A DNA stretch of 64,000 nt from Vibrio scophthalmi LMG 19158. Its GTDB lineage: Bacteria > Pseudomonadota > Gammaproteobacteria > Enterobacterales > Vibrionaceae. Position numbers and translations under genes: made by a program. The DNA lies in assembly GCF_000222585.1 (NCBI RefSeq), contig NZ_AFWE01000112.1, forward strand, positions 80,132 to 144,131, in the 5' to 3' direction. Positions 40,103 to 49,401 of this stretch are shown here, piece by piece; within the stretch, counting starts at the first letter, position 1; each line of letters begins with the position of its first letter. Below the pieces are notes generated by a model. That model did not search any database. It was given only the letters and a program-made list of their open reading frames with translations, and was not told the origin of the DNA.

Positions 40103-40759
40103 TCATTCGTTAATCTGCGGGTGCTGGTATTGTTGATATGTAGGTAGTAGGGCACGTAGATTTTCAAAGGTGGTTCGAGCACTTTGTTTCGACAGCTTGT
40201 TCATTAATACATCGGGTAGTAGGCCGCCAGGATCCGCGAAGGCTTGGTATTCTATTAGGGTCGTGCCATTCGTGAGCTTGTGTAAAGTCCAACTGGCATC
40301 AACTGCGCGAATACGAATGTAGCCACTTTGCTCGGCAAGTATTGCTTCTGGTGCATCAGTAATGTGGATGGTGAAACCGAGATCATCGACCCAGTATTTA
40401 GAGTAGGTGACCATGTCACGATCTTTGGCTGGCCATGGCGCGCTGAACTGGGTGTAAACGATGTTTTCAGTCGGGGAGATCTGTTTTAGTACGCGGCTGT
40501 GGCGGGCATTATCGATCCAATCAGGGACTTTTTCACTATCTTCCAACAACGTTAAAAATGCACTGTAACTGGTGGTAGTGAACATTTGCGCGCGAATTTC
40601 CACTAAGCCGTCTTTATGCTCTCGCGCATAAATGGTGATGCCATCCCGGCGACTATCAAATTGCCAGTCACTATTTACTTGCGCGTTGACGTTGCCTGAC
40701 ATCAATGCCATTACTAGGAAAAGTGCTGTGATAGACAAAATGTTTTGTAACGCTGTCAT
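40103..40759 (-). CDS. Exported START-domain protein
   Basis: 218 residues with a signal peptide (ends SGNVNAQ) and one START-like lipid-binding domain: FDSRRDGITIYAREH, the KVPDWIDNARHSRVLKQI segment, FSAPWPAKDRDMV and ASWTLHKLTNGTTLIEYQAFADPGG. It likely binds a hydrophobic ligand in the periplasm. Start has TAGGAAA upstream. No operon partner is obvious; the 294-bp gap to the chemoreceptor holds nothing recognisable. Confidence 0.85.
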   Translation of the reverse strand: MTALQNILSITALFLVMALMSGNVNAQVNSDWQFDSRRDGITIYAREHKDGLVEIRAQMFTTTSYSAFLTLLEDSEKVPDWIDNARHSRVLKQISPTENIVYTQFSAPWPAKDRDMVTYSKYWVDDLGFTIHITDAPEAILAEQSGYIRIRAVDASWTLHKLTNGTTLIEYQAFADPGGLLPDVLMNKLSKQSARTTFENLRALLPTYQQYQHPQINE

Positions 40760-40899
40760 GGTTTTCCTATTGAGAAAAATGCTTCTTCGTTGTTGATAGC
40801 TTATATAACTTAATTAAATCAGATTTAGAATCAATGTAGAGAGAAGAGTCGTTGAGTGTATTGGTCGTTTTGTACTGCAGAGATAGGCACTGGTAGAAA

Positions 40900-40927
40900 C
40901 AATAAACGGCCTAATGGCCGTTTATTG
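40900..40927. terminator. Bidirectional hairpin terminator
   Basis: Perfect 12-bp stem (CAATAAACGGCC/GGCCGTTTATTG) with a TAAT loop, just after the end of the M14 peptidase gene on the minus strand. Confidence 0.8.
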
Positions 40928-40955
40928 TTGGGCAGATTTACGCTTATGGTGCGGA

Positions 40956-41882
40956 CTAGCCGTTTAAATGATTCGTAATTACGAAATCTAAACCGCCGGT
41001 TATCGCAGCAACCTGCGCTTGATTACATTCAGCATCGGTTACTTTCGGGCTGTCCGGATACACTTCAGTCGTCGTATGGAATAGACACTCTGTTACGCCA
41101 CCACACAGACCAAGTTGTTTCATCGGATAGAGAATCACACCTTCTTGTACCACTTCAGAACCAATGATCTCGCCTTTCTCATCGGCAGGCGCGATATGGG
41201 TGACTTTCGCAACAGAAGCAATGATTGCTGCTTGAAACTCTGGTTGCGGGTTTAGCGTGTCGCCAACAGTGTAGAAACCATCAGGAATCGTGTCGGCATC
41301 GTATTCTACGCCATCGCGAGCAGCCAGCGCCGGTCTAAATTCTGATTCGTCCGTATCGGTGGTCTCGTGCAGATCAAAGTGCACTAAAAAATCACCAAGG
41401 CTAGCAACTAACTGACGCAATGCTGCTGATTCTTCGGCAGGTGTATCTTGGTAGAACGAACGGTTTGGATCGGTCGCGAGGGCATTCCAACGGTTGATAG
41501 TTTCATAACCCCATGGGCTTACACATGGCGCGATAGCAATGTTGAAGGTTTCAGCGTATTGCTCGGCTTTTTGCGCTGCAAATTCCAATGCACCTTGAAC
41601 ACCGCTGGTTTCGTAGCCGTGAACACCGCCAGTAATCAGCACGCTTGGTTTGTCGTTTGACCAGTTTTTGCTTTTTATGCAGTAAAGTGGAAAGCGTTCA
41701 ACGTCGTAAGAAAGAGCGCCATATTGTTCAACATCAAAGCGTTCTTTTAGTGCTTCAATTTTTGGAAGGACTTCTTCGCTGTAGAGGCGTTTGATGGTGG
41801 TTTGAGCGCGCCATGCTTGGCGTTCTGCGTCGCCCCATTTTTGACCTGGAGTACCGATTGGGTAGGTGTTGTTTAGTGTCAT
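40956..41882 (-). CDS. M14-family zinc carboxypeptidase/deacylase-like protein
   Basis: 308 residues from the second of two tandem ATGs (41882; 41885 equally possible). Zinc ligands are the HGYE pair in ITGGVHGYETSG and the His in FLVHFDLHETTD; SPWGYETINRWNA and DPNRSF form the substrate pocket of the M14/succinylglutamate-desuccinylase-like group. There is no signal peptide, so a cytoplasmic role in peptide or amide hydrolysis is likely. Confidence 0.85.
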   Translation of the reverse strand: MTLNNTYPIGTPGQKWGDAERQAWRAQTTIKRLYSEEVLPKIEALKERFDVEQYGALSYDVERFPLYCIKSKNWSNDKPSVLITGGVHGYETSGVQGALEFAAQKAEQYAETFNIAIAPCVSPWGYETINRWNALATDPNRSFYQDTPAEESAALRQLVASLGDFLVHFDLHETTDTDESEFRPALAARDGVEYDADTIPDGFYTVGDTLNPQPEFQAAIIASVAKVTHIAPADEKGEIIGSEVVQEGVILYPMKQLGLCGGVTECLFHTTTEVYPDSPKVTDAECNQAQVAAITGGLDFVITNHLNG

Positions 41883-42147
41883 CATTAACTTCTTATTTGA
41901 TGGGAACAAAATCAGCATAGCGAGGCCCAGTTAAGCGTGCAAACAGAATTCGCCATAAAGTGAAAAATCGGCTATTAACTTGGGCGCTTTTTATCAGCAA
42001 AGGCATTGAGTGGTAGCATACTGAGCAACAGAATAAGCCGAACAACTTTTTCTCGTTAGTGATGTTTGTGTTTGATATAACAGACAAATCACGTTAACAA
42101 ACGTTAGGCTATCGTACTGTACGATGTCACTACAAAGGAGAGTGAAC

Positions 42148-42180
42148 ATGCCATTGAGAGTGGGCTATGGAAAAGATTAA
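42148..42180 (+). CDS. Ten-residue leader ORF overlapping the amylase start
   Basis: The best ribosome site in the region (AAAGGAG, 42134-42140) is spaced for the ATG at 42148, which encodes only MPLRVGYGKD before TAA. The amylase ATG (42167) lies inside this mini-ORF in another frame and has no ribosome site of its own; an in-frame stop at 42155 blocks any longer amylase start. Translational coupling by reinitiation is the simplest reading. Confidence 0.5.
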   Translation: MPLRVGYGKD

Positions 42181-43522
42181 TAATACGGATGTGATTCTGC
42201 ACGCTTTTGATTGGCCGTATAGTTTGATTGAACAGCAAGCAGAGAAAATCGCCCACATGGGCTATCGCTCTGTGCTGATTTCACCTGCGATGAAGTCGTT
42301 ATGCTTGCCCCAAGGCACACCTTGGTGGCAGCGCTATCAGCCACAAGATTATCGTGTGATCGACAATCAACTCGGTAACTTATCATCATTACGGTCGATG
42401 ATAACGACGTTGGAAGCAAATGGTATCCACGTCTATGTTGATGTGGTGTTTAACCATATGGCGAATGAATCGGATATTCGTCACGATCTACAATACCCCA
42501 ATGATGAGATTCTCGTTCAATATCAACAAGAAAGTGAATACTATCAAGCGCAAAAGCTGTTTGGTGATCTTGCGACCCCTTTGTTTAGTGAAGACGATTT
42601 CGTGGAAGCATTTAGTATTTCTGACTGGGGTGATAAGTGGCAAGTTCAGCATGGTCGTCTTGTTGGAGATGAGCATGATCCAGGCTTACCAACGTTAATG
42701 GACAATAGCCATGTGGTTGCTCAGCAACGTGCCTATTTGATTGCATTAAAGCAGTTGGGGGTGAAAGGATTTCGAATTGATGCGGCGAAGCATATGACGT
42801 TGGAGCATTTAACGCAGGTGTGGAGCGCAGATATCTGTGAAGGTGTGCATATTTTTGCCGAAATCATTACGGATGGCGGGGCGAGTAAACAGGAGTATCA
42901 AGATTTTCTTGAACCCTATTTAGCGAGCACACCTATGGGCGCGTATGATTTTCCTTTGTTTCAAACATTGTTGGACGCCTTTCAACCAACGGGTACATTA
43001 ACCAGTCTGGTTAACCCATACAGTTTGGGCCAAGCACTAGCTGAAAGTCGTGCGGTGACCTTTGCTATTACCCATGATATTCCCAACAATGCCGTATTTA
43101 CGGGTTTGGTCATGGAGGAAGAGTGGGAAGCGCTTGCTTACATCTATCTGTTTGGCCGTGATGGGGGCGTGCCATTGGTGTATAGCGATCTCAATACCAG
43201 TGGTTTTGAAAACCAACAAGGTATTCCCCGCTGGCAAGAGGAGTGGCAAAGCCCATCGATGAGAGCCATGATTCAATTTCATAACCAAATGCACGGAAGC
43301 CCAATGACGGTTTTGCAGTCGAGTGATGAGAAGTTGGCTTTTTCTCGTGCGGGAAAAGGTATCGTGCTGCTTAATAAATCGAGCAAAGTCCAACGATTTG
43401 AACTATCAGTAGAAGGAGAGTGGCGAGACGTGTTACTTAAAAGTCGTTGTGAACGAGAAGAGACTCTTGTGGTTGAAGTCTCTCCTCGCAGCGGAGCGAT
43501 GCTCGTCCCTGTCGTGAGTTAA
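42167..43522 (+). CDS. Cytoplasmic GH13 alpha-amylase-family enzyme
   Basis: 451 residues without signal peptide. GH13 regions: VYVDVVFNHMA, GFRIDAAKHM (nucleophile Asp), IFAEIITD (acid Glu) and FAITHDIPNN (HD pair), in a TIM barrel followed by a short C-terminal beta domain. It hydrolyses alpha-glucans inside the cell, perhaps imported maltodextrin or storage glycogen. Its start appears coupled to the 10-residue ORF at 42148. Confidence 0.9.
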   Translation: MEKINNTDVILHAFDWPYSLIEQQAEKIAHMGYRSVLISPAMKSLCLPQGTPWWQRYQPQDYRVIDNQLGNLSSLRSMITTLEANGIHVYVDVVFNHMANESDIRHDLQYPNDEILVQYQQESEYYQAQKLFGDLATPLFSEDDFVEAFSISDWGDKWQVQHGRLVGDEHDPGLPTLMDNSHVVAQQRAYLIALKQLGVKGFRIDAAKHMTLEHLTQVWSADICEGVHIFAEIITDGGASKQEYQDFLEPYLASTPMGAYDFPLFQTLLDAFQPTGTLTSLVNPYSLGQALAESRAVTFAITHDIPNNAVFTGLVMEEEWEALAYIYLFGRDGGVPLVYSDLNTSGFENQQGIPRWQEEWQSPSMRAMIQFHNQMHGSPMTVLQSSDEKLAFSRAGKGIVLLNKSSKVQRFELSVEGEWRDVLLKSRCEREETLVVEVSPRSGAMLVPVVS

Positions 43523-43572
43523 TTAATGACAAATGTTAATCAATGACAAATCAGGCAACTCGCATTGCAAGA

Positions 43573-44175
43573 CTACTCACCTAGCACGGTTTGACAGATG
43601 GCGTGGTAAGCTTCTTCGCTACCTGAGAATAGCTCATTAATAACTTTGGCTTTACCTTGGCCTGATAGCAGGCGCTTACGCGCTTCACGGACTCGAAGTG
43701 CCACTTGAATGTTTTGATCTAGCGGACTGCTTACGTTTGGCTGCCAACGTGAGATCTGATCACTGAATGAGTCTAGTTCTAACGTTGGTGTGTAGTGGTG
43801 AAGATCTTCACGCAATACCGTGAGCAAATTAATTTTCGCTTGATGATCATCTGCTAGCGTTGCCATGCGATTGAGCAGGGCGGCAGATAACTCATTAAGT
43901 TCGATGTAACCCGCTTGCTTAGGCAGTGGACTGCTTACACGGCAAGAAAGCTCTACGGTGTGCATACGGGTTTGTGGCAAACAGCAAATTGAGGTCAAAC
44001 AATCAAACGGTAGCCACATCGCTTGGCCTGGCTTGATGGCATATTCATTTTTTCCCAATCGAACCAGTACTAAGCCATCGTCTACCGATAGTAATGTGTG
44101 CTTCATCAGCTTTTTACGGGGTGTGACGGATAGAAATTGAATATCAGATGTCTGATGAGAAATAGCGTAGTGCAT
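43573..44175 (-). CDS. AraC-type ligand-binding-domain-like protein, helix-turn-helix degraded or absent
   Basis: 200 residues. The N-terminal half looks like an AraC-family cupin sensor (LVRLGKNEYAIKPGQAMWLPFDCLTS); the C-terminal 60 residues (LDQNIQVALRVREARKRLLSGQGKAKVINELF) are shorter than the usual 100-residue double helix-turn-helix and lack the F-x-R-x-F-K signature. It may be a diverged regulator or a sensor protein. The reading frame is intact. Confidence 0.7.
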   Translation of the reverse strand: MHYAISHQTSDIQFLSVTPRKKLMKHTLLSVDDGLVLVRLGKNEYAIKPGQAMWLPFDCLTSICCLPQTRMHTVELSCRVSSPLPKQAGYIELNELSAALLNRMATLADDHQAKINLLTVLREDLHHYTPTLELDSFSDQISRWQPNVSSPLDQNIQVALRVREARKRLLSGQGKAKVINELFSGSEEAYHAICQTVLGE

Positions 44176-44364
44176 GGTATCGCTCGATAAATATGGGGCG
44201 CTAAGATTACCGTTTCTCGACTCAAAAAGCCATTAACAGCATTGATTGAGCTATCAGGAGTATGGCGTTCTGGTCTGACCTTAGTAAATATGCGTGTTCT
44301 AATGCTGCCAAGAGGCGATTCTATGCGTAGAATGAGCCGCGATTTGTCACTAATGTAGACCCTA

Positions 44365-45468
44365 ATGACTGCGAACACTGATCCTTATATTGAAATTCGT
44401 CCTTATCACGATGACGAAATTCCAGCGGCAATTGACCGCCTAATACAAGATGAAGAGTTTATCTCTGCCATCTTACAGCATCGTTTCTCTAACCACGCGC
44501 CATGGTTCAAAACGCTTATGGCTCCGTTGGTCAAAGTGTATCTGAAATTTAAATGGTCAAAGCTGAACTCGATTGAAGCGATTCAGCTTGAAGTGAAAAA
44601 GTACCTCCATCAAACCCTCAATAACACCACTCAAGGTGTCACCTATACAGGGCTAGAGAAACTCGATCCTCAAAGTGCTTACCTATTTGTCTCAAACCAT
44701 CGCGATATCGCGATGGATCCAGCACTGGTTAACTACGGTTTATTCAAGAATGGTCATAATACGGTACGTATCGCGATTGGCGATAATTTACTGAAAAAAC
44801 CGTGTGCGACAGAGCTGATGCGTTTGAATAAGAGCTTTATTGTTAAGCGTTCAGCGAAAGGGCCACGTGAAATGATGAAGGCACTGAGTACCTTGTCATC
44901 TTACATCAAGCACTCCCTAGAAACGGGCAATTCTATTTGGATCGCGCAAAGAGAAGGGCGAGCGAAAGACGGGAATGATTTTACTGAGCCTGCAATCTTA
45001 AAAATGTTTCATGTTGAAGGACGTAAGCAAAAAATCGATTTTTCCGAGTACATTCAGTCACTAAAAATTGTGCCAGTTTCAATCTCTTATGAGAATGACC
45101 CTTGCGATGTAGCGAAAGCCAGAGAGTTGTACGAAAAGTCGGTCAATGGTCGTTACGAGAAAGGTGAATTTGAAGATATCGAAAGTATCATCCAAGGCAT
45201 TGTGGGCGATAAAGGCCGAATCAATGTTGCGTTTGGTGATGTGATTGAGCAAGCCTTTTCTGCGCCAGATGAACTTGCCGCCGAGATTGATCGCCAAATT
45301 CATGCTAACTACAAATTGTTCCCAATTAACCTGTTAGCGGCCGGTGATGAGAGTGTGGATGAGAGCGTAAAAGCGCTGCTGCAACAAAAGCTCAGTCAAT
45401 TACCTCAAGGTGCACATACCTTTTTGATTGATAGCTATGCAAATCCGGTAAAAAACCAAGCTGAATAG
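44365..45468 (+). CDS. 1-acyl-glycerol-3-phosphate acyltransferase-like (PlsC superfamily) protein
   Basis: 367 residues with the acyltransferase motif NHRDIAMDP (variant of H-X4-D) near residue 112 and the downstream IWIAQREGRAKDG motif, which corresponds to the FPEGTRS block. An N-terminal extension of about 90 residues is helical. It probably acylates a lysophospholipid or related acceptor at the membrane. The gene is monocistronic with its own terminator. Confidence 0.85.
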   Translation: MTANTDPYIEIRPYHDDEIPAAIDRLIQDEEFISAILQHRFSNHAPWFKTLMAPLVKVYLKFKWSKLNSIEAIQLEVKKYLHQTLNNTTQGVTYTGLEKLDPQSAYLFVSNHRDIAMDPALVNYGLFKNGHNTVRIAIGDNLLKKPCATELMRLNKSFIVKRSAKGPREMMKALSTLSSYIKHSLETGNSIWIAQREGRAKDGNDFTEPAILKMFHVEGRKQKIDFSEYIQSLKIVPVSISYENDPCDVAKARELYEKSVNGRYEKGEFEDIESIIQGIVGDKGRINVAFGDVIEQAFSAPDELAAEIDRQIHANYKLFPINLLAAGDESVDESVKALLQQKLSQLPQGAHTFLIDSYANPVKNQAE

Positions 45469-45502
45469 AGCTCGGTAGCTACTGGGCAACACACGAGTTT
45501 CT

Positions 45503-45527
45503 AAGGGTAGCTTCGGCTACCCTTTTT
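45503..45527 (+). terminator. Terminator of the acyltransferase gene
   Basis: Stem AAGGGTAGC/GCTACCCTT with a stable TTCG tetraloop and a T-run. Confidence 0.95.
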
Positions 45528-45607
45528 CTTAGCTACTTTTTATGACGGGGGGAGATTGGCTGAGCGTGTGACATAGCACTATGCGCAACTAGCTACGTCG
45601 CAACTCA

Positions 45608-46225
45608 TTACGGCGCAACGGCTCCGCCGAGAGTGAGATTCTCTGGCCACTTGCTAATATGATTACCGCCAAGGAAGATATTGCCATTCACTGTCATGGT
45701 ATTGGGAAACTCACCAATTTTAGAACCACCTAAAAACAGATTTCCTTCTACCACTAGCCCTTCAGGCAACGTTGTTAAAGGCGTACGCATAACGCTAAGA
45801 TCCCCTTTTACTCGCAAGCGGTTGGGTAGCTTTTCGAGGGGCGTATCGGTGAAATTCAGATAGCCACCCACTTTTATCCCTGCAGGCCAACGCTTGATTT
45901 TAGCACCAAGAAAATTGGCGTAACCGCGAATACTAGATCCTTTACCGATGGCGATGAGTTCGCTGTTTGAGGCTTCGAGGTTACCCCCAATCGTCGTGCT
46001 TTTGGGTAGGCGTTTGATTTGTGTTTTAGCAATGTTCAGGTTGCCTTTCACGGTAAACCCATCGGCAAATTCGGTGTAGGGCTTATTGCGTAAATCCAAG
46101 TTACCGTAGTTGTCGAGGTGATTTAGCGTGCGAAATGAATCGAGTTTTTGTGCTGAAACCGAGTTAGAAAGTAACACACAAAAGAATAAACAGAGAGTTG
46201 TGACAGGTCGAGTCATAGTAGGCAT
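45608..46225 (-). CDS. Exported repeat protein (about 20-residue beta repeats)
   Basis: 205 residues with a signal peptide (ends SNSVSAQ). The mature part is made of about eight repeats of roughly 20 residues following the scheme LP-x2-L-x-V-x-G-x-L-x4-T-x-I, for example LPNRLRVKGDLSVMRTPLTT and LPEGLVVEGNLFLGGSKIGE. This should form a leucine-rich or beta-helix-like solenoid in the periplasm or on the surface. Function unknown; the closest idea is a binding or scaffolding protein. Confidence 0.75.
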   Translation of the reverse strand: MPTMTRPVTTLCLFFCVLLSNSVSAQKLDSFRTLNHLDNYGNLDLRNKPYTEFADGFTVKGNLNIAKTQIKRLPKSTTIGGNLEASNSELIAIGKGSSIRGYANFLGAKIKRWPAGIKVGGYLNFTDTPLEKLPNRLRVKGDLSVMRTPLTTLPEGLVVEGNLFLGGSKIGEFPNTMTVNGNIFLGGNHISKWPENLTLGGAVAP

Positions 46226-46329
46226 TGTTTAGATTAGAAGTGTCTAGTATTCCTAACCCACAAGACAAGGTCAACTTTTGCTCGTCAATGATGGGAGCAA
46301 GATAAAGCGGGCGAGTGCCCGCCTTGGAA

Positions 46330-46626
46330 TTAACGCACTAGAGAGCGAGTTTTTAGTTCGAAGATCAGTTTTTCAGCACTAACTTCGAATTTAAAGCGAG
46401 CGGTCAATTCAGTAGAGTCAGCATTGATATCTGTAGTTTGATATTCAACCGCTGCATTTACTTGTTTTGCGAGATCAACGTACTTAGCCAGTTCAGCTTC
46501 TAGTAGCGCTTGATCTTGAGAAAAGATCGTTACTTCTGCTACGTCATCGCCTTCTTTAATGATAAAGCCCATTTCACCAGCACAGCCACACGCTTCACAT
46601 ACTTGAGCTTCTAATTCATTACTCAT
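46330..46626 (-). CDS. YfcZ/YiiS-family (DUF406) protein
   Basis: 98 residues that match the DUF406 family as I remember it: CEACGCAGEMGFIIKEGDD at the N-terminus with a CxxCxC cluster, then an alpha/beta domain ending in FEVSAEKLIFELKTRSL. Function unknown, although the cysteine cluster suggests metal binding. Ribosome site AGAGGA. Confidence 0.88.
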   Translation of the reverse strand: MSNELEAQVCEACGCAGEMGFIIKEGDDVAEVTIFSQDQALLEAELAKYVDLAKQVNAAVEYQTTDINADSTELTARFKFEVSAEKLIFELKTRSLVR

Positions 46627-47133
46627 CGAACAATCCTCTTAAAAAAATCATGGATATTTTATCGGTATATTTGAACATAATCTACAGAAATGACGTGATG
46701 TTGAGGGATGTTTTCAACGACACATACTCGATGAATTAATAAAGTTCATGCAATTACGCAACATTATGTACATTTTCTTGTGTGATACTGTTCATATAGA
46801 TACAAATTGAATTGCAATTATTCGGTCAGAATGATGTGCGTTTAGTTGTAAGTAGTCTAAATTTGTAACATTATTCATAATTCAATATATATAATATTAA
46901 TGACTCGCATTCCTATTTATGTTGCTTTTGCATCATTTATGAGAAAACGGTGTTCCACGAGCAATATAGCACTGATGAAATCTATCGACATGGTAAGCTA
47001 GTGTCGAAAAAATTAGCAGTAACACGTTGTTCCTGCTGACAAAGAAATAGATTCCACAGATAGATATTGCGAGTCTCTATTTTTTATTGACTCATTTTGG
47101 GTCAGACGGATTTACGAAGAGAAGAGCCTAGAC
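46627..47133. other. AT-rich non-coding gap with a possible TetR operator
   Basis: 507 bp of strongly AT-rich sequence between divergent genes and no supportable ORF. An imperfect inverted repeat TGACTC-N5-GGGTCA at 47088-47104, close before the TetR-type gene, is a plausible autoregulatory operator. Confidence 0.4.
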
Positions 47134-47595
47134 ATGCCAAAGCGTAGTAAAGAAGATACCGAGATCACTATCCAGAAAATCATGGACGCAGTCGTTGACC
47201 AACTTCTTCGTCTTGGTTATGACAAGATGTCATACACCACGTTAAGCCAACAAACTGGCGTGTCTCGCACCGGTATCAGCCACCATTTTCCAAAGAAAAC
47301 AGACTTTTCAGCCGCGTTAGATGGTCGTATTTTCAAGATGTTTGTTGAGCACTTGAATTTTGATGCAAGCTTAAATGATTTTTCTGATAGCTGGGTAAAG
47401 GCATTGGATGATAGTGAGTTTCTTGCCATTTTACGTTTACTTTTCCACCATATCGTTACGGCAGAGAGTGCTCATGAATTTGCAGCGAAAGGTATTGAGC
47501 GTTTGTACAAAACCGTTGAAATGAAGTTTGGCGATGATAGTGCGAAAGAGTTGGAATGGCTAATCGGTAAGTCTCTGATTCGTATGGCCTCTTAA
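47134..47595 (+). CDS. TetR-family transcriptional regulator (short)
   Basis: 153 residues. The N-terminal helix-turn-helix (TIQKIMDAVVDQLLRLGYDKMSYTTLS, recognition region GVSRTGISHHFPKKTDF) is typical of TetR; the C-terminal ligand domain is short compared with the usual 190-200 residue family length. The target is unknown; a possible operator lies just upstream. Confidence 0.85.
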   Translation: MPKRSKEDTEITIQKIMDAVVDQLLRLGYDKMSYTTLSQQTGVSRTGISHHFPKKTDFSAALDGRIFKMFVEHLNFDASLNDFSDSWVKALDDSEFLAILRLLFHHIVTAESAHEFAAKGIERLYKTVEMKFGDDSAKELEWLIGKSLIRMAS

Positions 47596-47617
47596 AAAGT
47601 AGTCACTGAAAATTGTT

Positions 47618-47646
47618 AAAAGCCAGCGTTCGTCGCTGGCTTTTTT
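47618..47646 (+). terminator. Terminator of the TetR-type gene
   Basis: Perfect 11-bp stem (AAAAGCCAGCG/CGCTGGCTTTT) with a TTCGT loop, T-run after. Confidence 0.95.
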
Positions 47647-47775
47647 GTACCGTAAATTAGACAACAGTTCAGAGTTATCATCAGGTGTGTTTTTTCTCCG
47701 ATTAAACCGTATCTGACCCTATAACTATCTGTTACAATTTGAATATAAATTAAACCAATAGCAGTAGGTACAACG

Positions 47776-48786
47776 ATGTCTTATCCCGTTTTAATCTGTG
47801 ATGATTCGGCGTTAGCACGCAAACAGATGGCTCGCTCATTACCTGCTTCACTGAATGCTGAGATAACTTTTGCCGTTCATGGCTTAGATGCGTTAGAAAA
47901 GCTGGCGAACCAATCATTTAAAATTATGTTTTTGGACTTAACCATGCCAGAGCTTGATGGCTTTGGTACGTTAGAAGAAATTCAAAAACGTGGTTTAAAC
48001 ATTAATGTCGTCGTGGTCTCTGGGGATATTCAGCCCAAGGCAAAAGAGCGCGTAATGTCTCTAGGCGCGAAAGCGTTTATTCAAAAACCGATTGATCAAG
48101 ATGTACTGAAAAGTGTCCTGAGAGAGTTGGTTGAGCCAGCTGAAAGTCGTCCTGCCGCTCCGGTTATGATGACGCCTGTACATATCCCAAGTTTGCGTCG
48201 TCGCGACATCTATATGGAAGTGGCTAACGTTTCAATTGGGCGCGCCGCGGATGCGCTTGCACGCCACTTTGATGTGTTTGTTCATTTACCTTTGCCTAAC
48301 GTTGCTATCTTGGAAGTAAGCGAATTGCACATGGCACTGCGTGATCTAGCCAATAACGATCAGGTTTCGGGAGTCTGCCAAGGATTCAGTGGCGAAGGTA
48401 TTGCAGGTGAAGCATTGGTTTTACTCAGTGATTCGAGTGTTGCAGATCTGAAAAAACTGATGAAAGTGCCTGCTGATAGTGAAGAACTTGAAGAGTTAGA
48501 GCTGTTGATGGATGTCTCCAATATTTTGGTTGGCTCTTTCTTAAATGGCTTAGGTGCACAAGCAGAAGTTCGCTTCTTCCAAAGCTCGCCAGTGCTATTA
48601 GGTCAGCATATTTCCATTGATTCCGTAATCCAATCGACGACGGGCTCTTTTAGCAAAACCATGACGTTTGAAGTGAGCTACGCGATTGATGGCACTTCTA
48701 TTCGCTGTGATCTCTTATTTATGTTTGTCGATGAATCTTTGCCGCTACTTGATAGTAAGTTGTCTTACTTAATGGAGGACTTCTAA
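47776..48786 (+). CDS. Response regulator with CheC/CheX-like phosphatase domain
   Basis: 336 residues. Receiver domain 1-120: ICDDSALARKQ, phospho-Asp in MFLDLTMPELDGFG, VVVSGD and Lys in AFIQKPI. The C-terminal 200 residues resemble the CheC/CheX/FliY fold: MEVANVSIGRAADALARHF and LELLMDVSNILVGSFLNGLG, the two helices that carry phosphatase Glu/Asn pairs in that family. It could dephosphorylate CheY or itself. It overlaps the PAS gene by 1 base. Confidence 0.88.
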   Translation: MSYPVLICDDSALARKQMARSLPASLNAEITFAVHGLDALEKLANQSFKIMFLDLTMPELDGFGTLEEIQKRGLNINVVVVSGDIQPKAKERVMSLGAKAFIQKPIDQDVLKSVLRELVEPAESRPAAPVMMTPVHIPSLRRRDIYMEVANVSIGRAADALARHFDVFVHLPLPNVAILEVSELHMALRDLANNDQVSGVCQGFSGEGIAGEALVLLSDSSVADLKKLMKVPADSEELEELELLMDVSNILVGSFLNGLGAQAEVRFFQSSPVLLGQHISIDSVIQSTTGSFSKTMTFEVSYAIDGTSIRCDLLFMFVDESLPLLDSKLSYLMEDF

Positions 48787-49220
48787 TGTTACATCTTCCT
48801 GCTGAGTTTGAGCAGTTTCACTGGATGGTCGACATGGTACAAAACGTCGATCTGGGATTAGTGGTACTCGATCGTGATCATAACGTTCAAGTGTGGAATG
48901 GTTTCATGACTCACCACAGTGGCATTCAAGCTCACGATGCGATTGGTAAATCGATCTTTACTTTGTTTCCAGAGATCCCACAAGAGTGGTTTAAACTCAA
49001 AACCAAGCCTGTATACGATCTGGGTTGCCGTAGTTTTATTACTTGGCAGCAACGTCCGTACTTATTTAAGTGCCGTAATGTACGACCGATTACCCAGCAG
49101 GCAGACTTTATGTACCAGAACATCACCTTGAATCCGATGCGTACACCAACCGGAGAGATCCGCTCGTTGTTTCTGTCCATTCAAGATGCGACGGCTGAAG
49201 CATTATCATCTAAGCGTTAA
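48786..49220 (+). CDS. Stand-alone PAS-domain protein
   Basis: 144 residues forming one PAS domain: GLVVLDRDHNVQVWNGFMTHHSG, AIGKSIFTLFPEIP and a C-terminal IQDATAEALSS. There is no kinase, GGDEF or effector domain, so it must act by binding a partner, most likely the receiver/CheC protein whose stop codon it overlaps (TAATG). Sensory input could be redox, ligand or cofactor. Confidence 0.85.
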   Translation: MLHLPAEFEQFHWMVDMVQNVDLGLVVLDRDHNVQVWNGFMTHHSGIQAHDAIGKSIFTLFPEIPQEWFKLKTKPVYDLGCRSFITWQQRPYLFKCRNVRPITQQADFMYQNITLNPMRTPTGEIRSLFLSIQDATAEALSSKR

Positions 49221-49274
49221 ACGTCAGCTACATGGTGCGTGTAATCACACTCAGTTATTGATGAATTACTAATG

Positions 49275-49304
49275 AAGGCTAGCTTGTGATGAGCTAGCCT
49301 TTTT
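49275..49304 (+). terminator. Terminator of the receiver/PAS pair
   Basis: Perfect 10-bp stem (AAGGCTAGCT/AGCTAGCCTT) with a 7-base loop, T-run following. Confidence 0.93.
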
Positions 49305-49401
49305 GTTATCTGAAGCGATACATTTTTACTACTCGCAGCGGTACCAATTAGCTATCTTTAGCTGCGTACTGTCTCGGTTATTGCTCAAAGGAAGGATCTA
49401 C

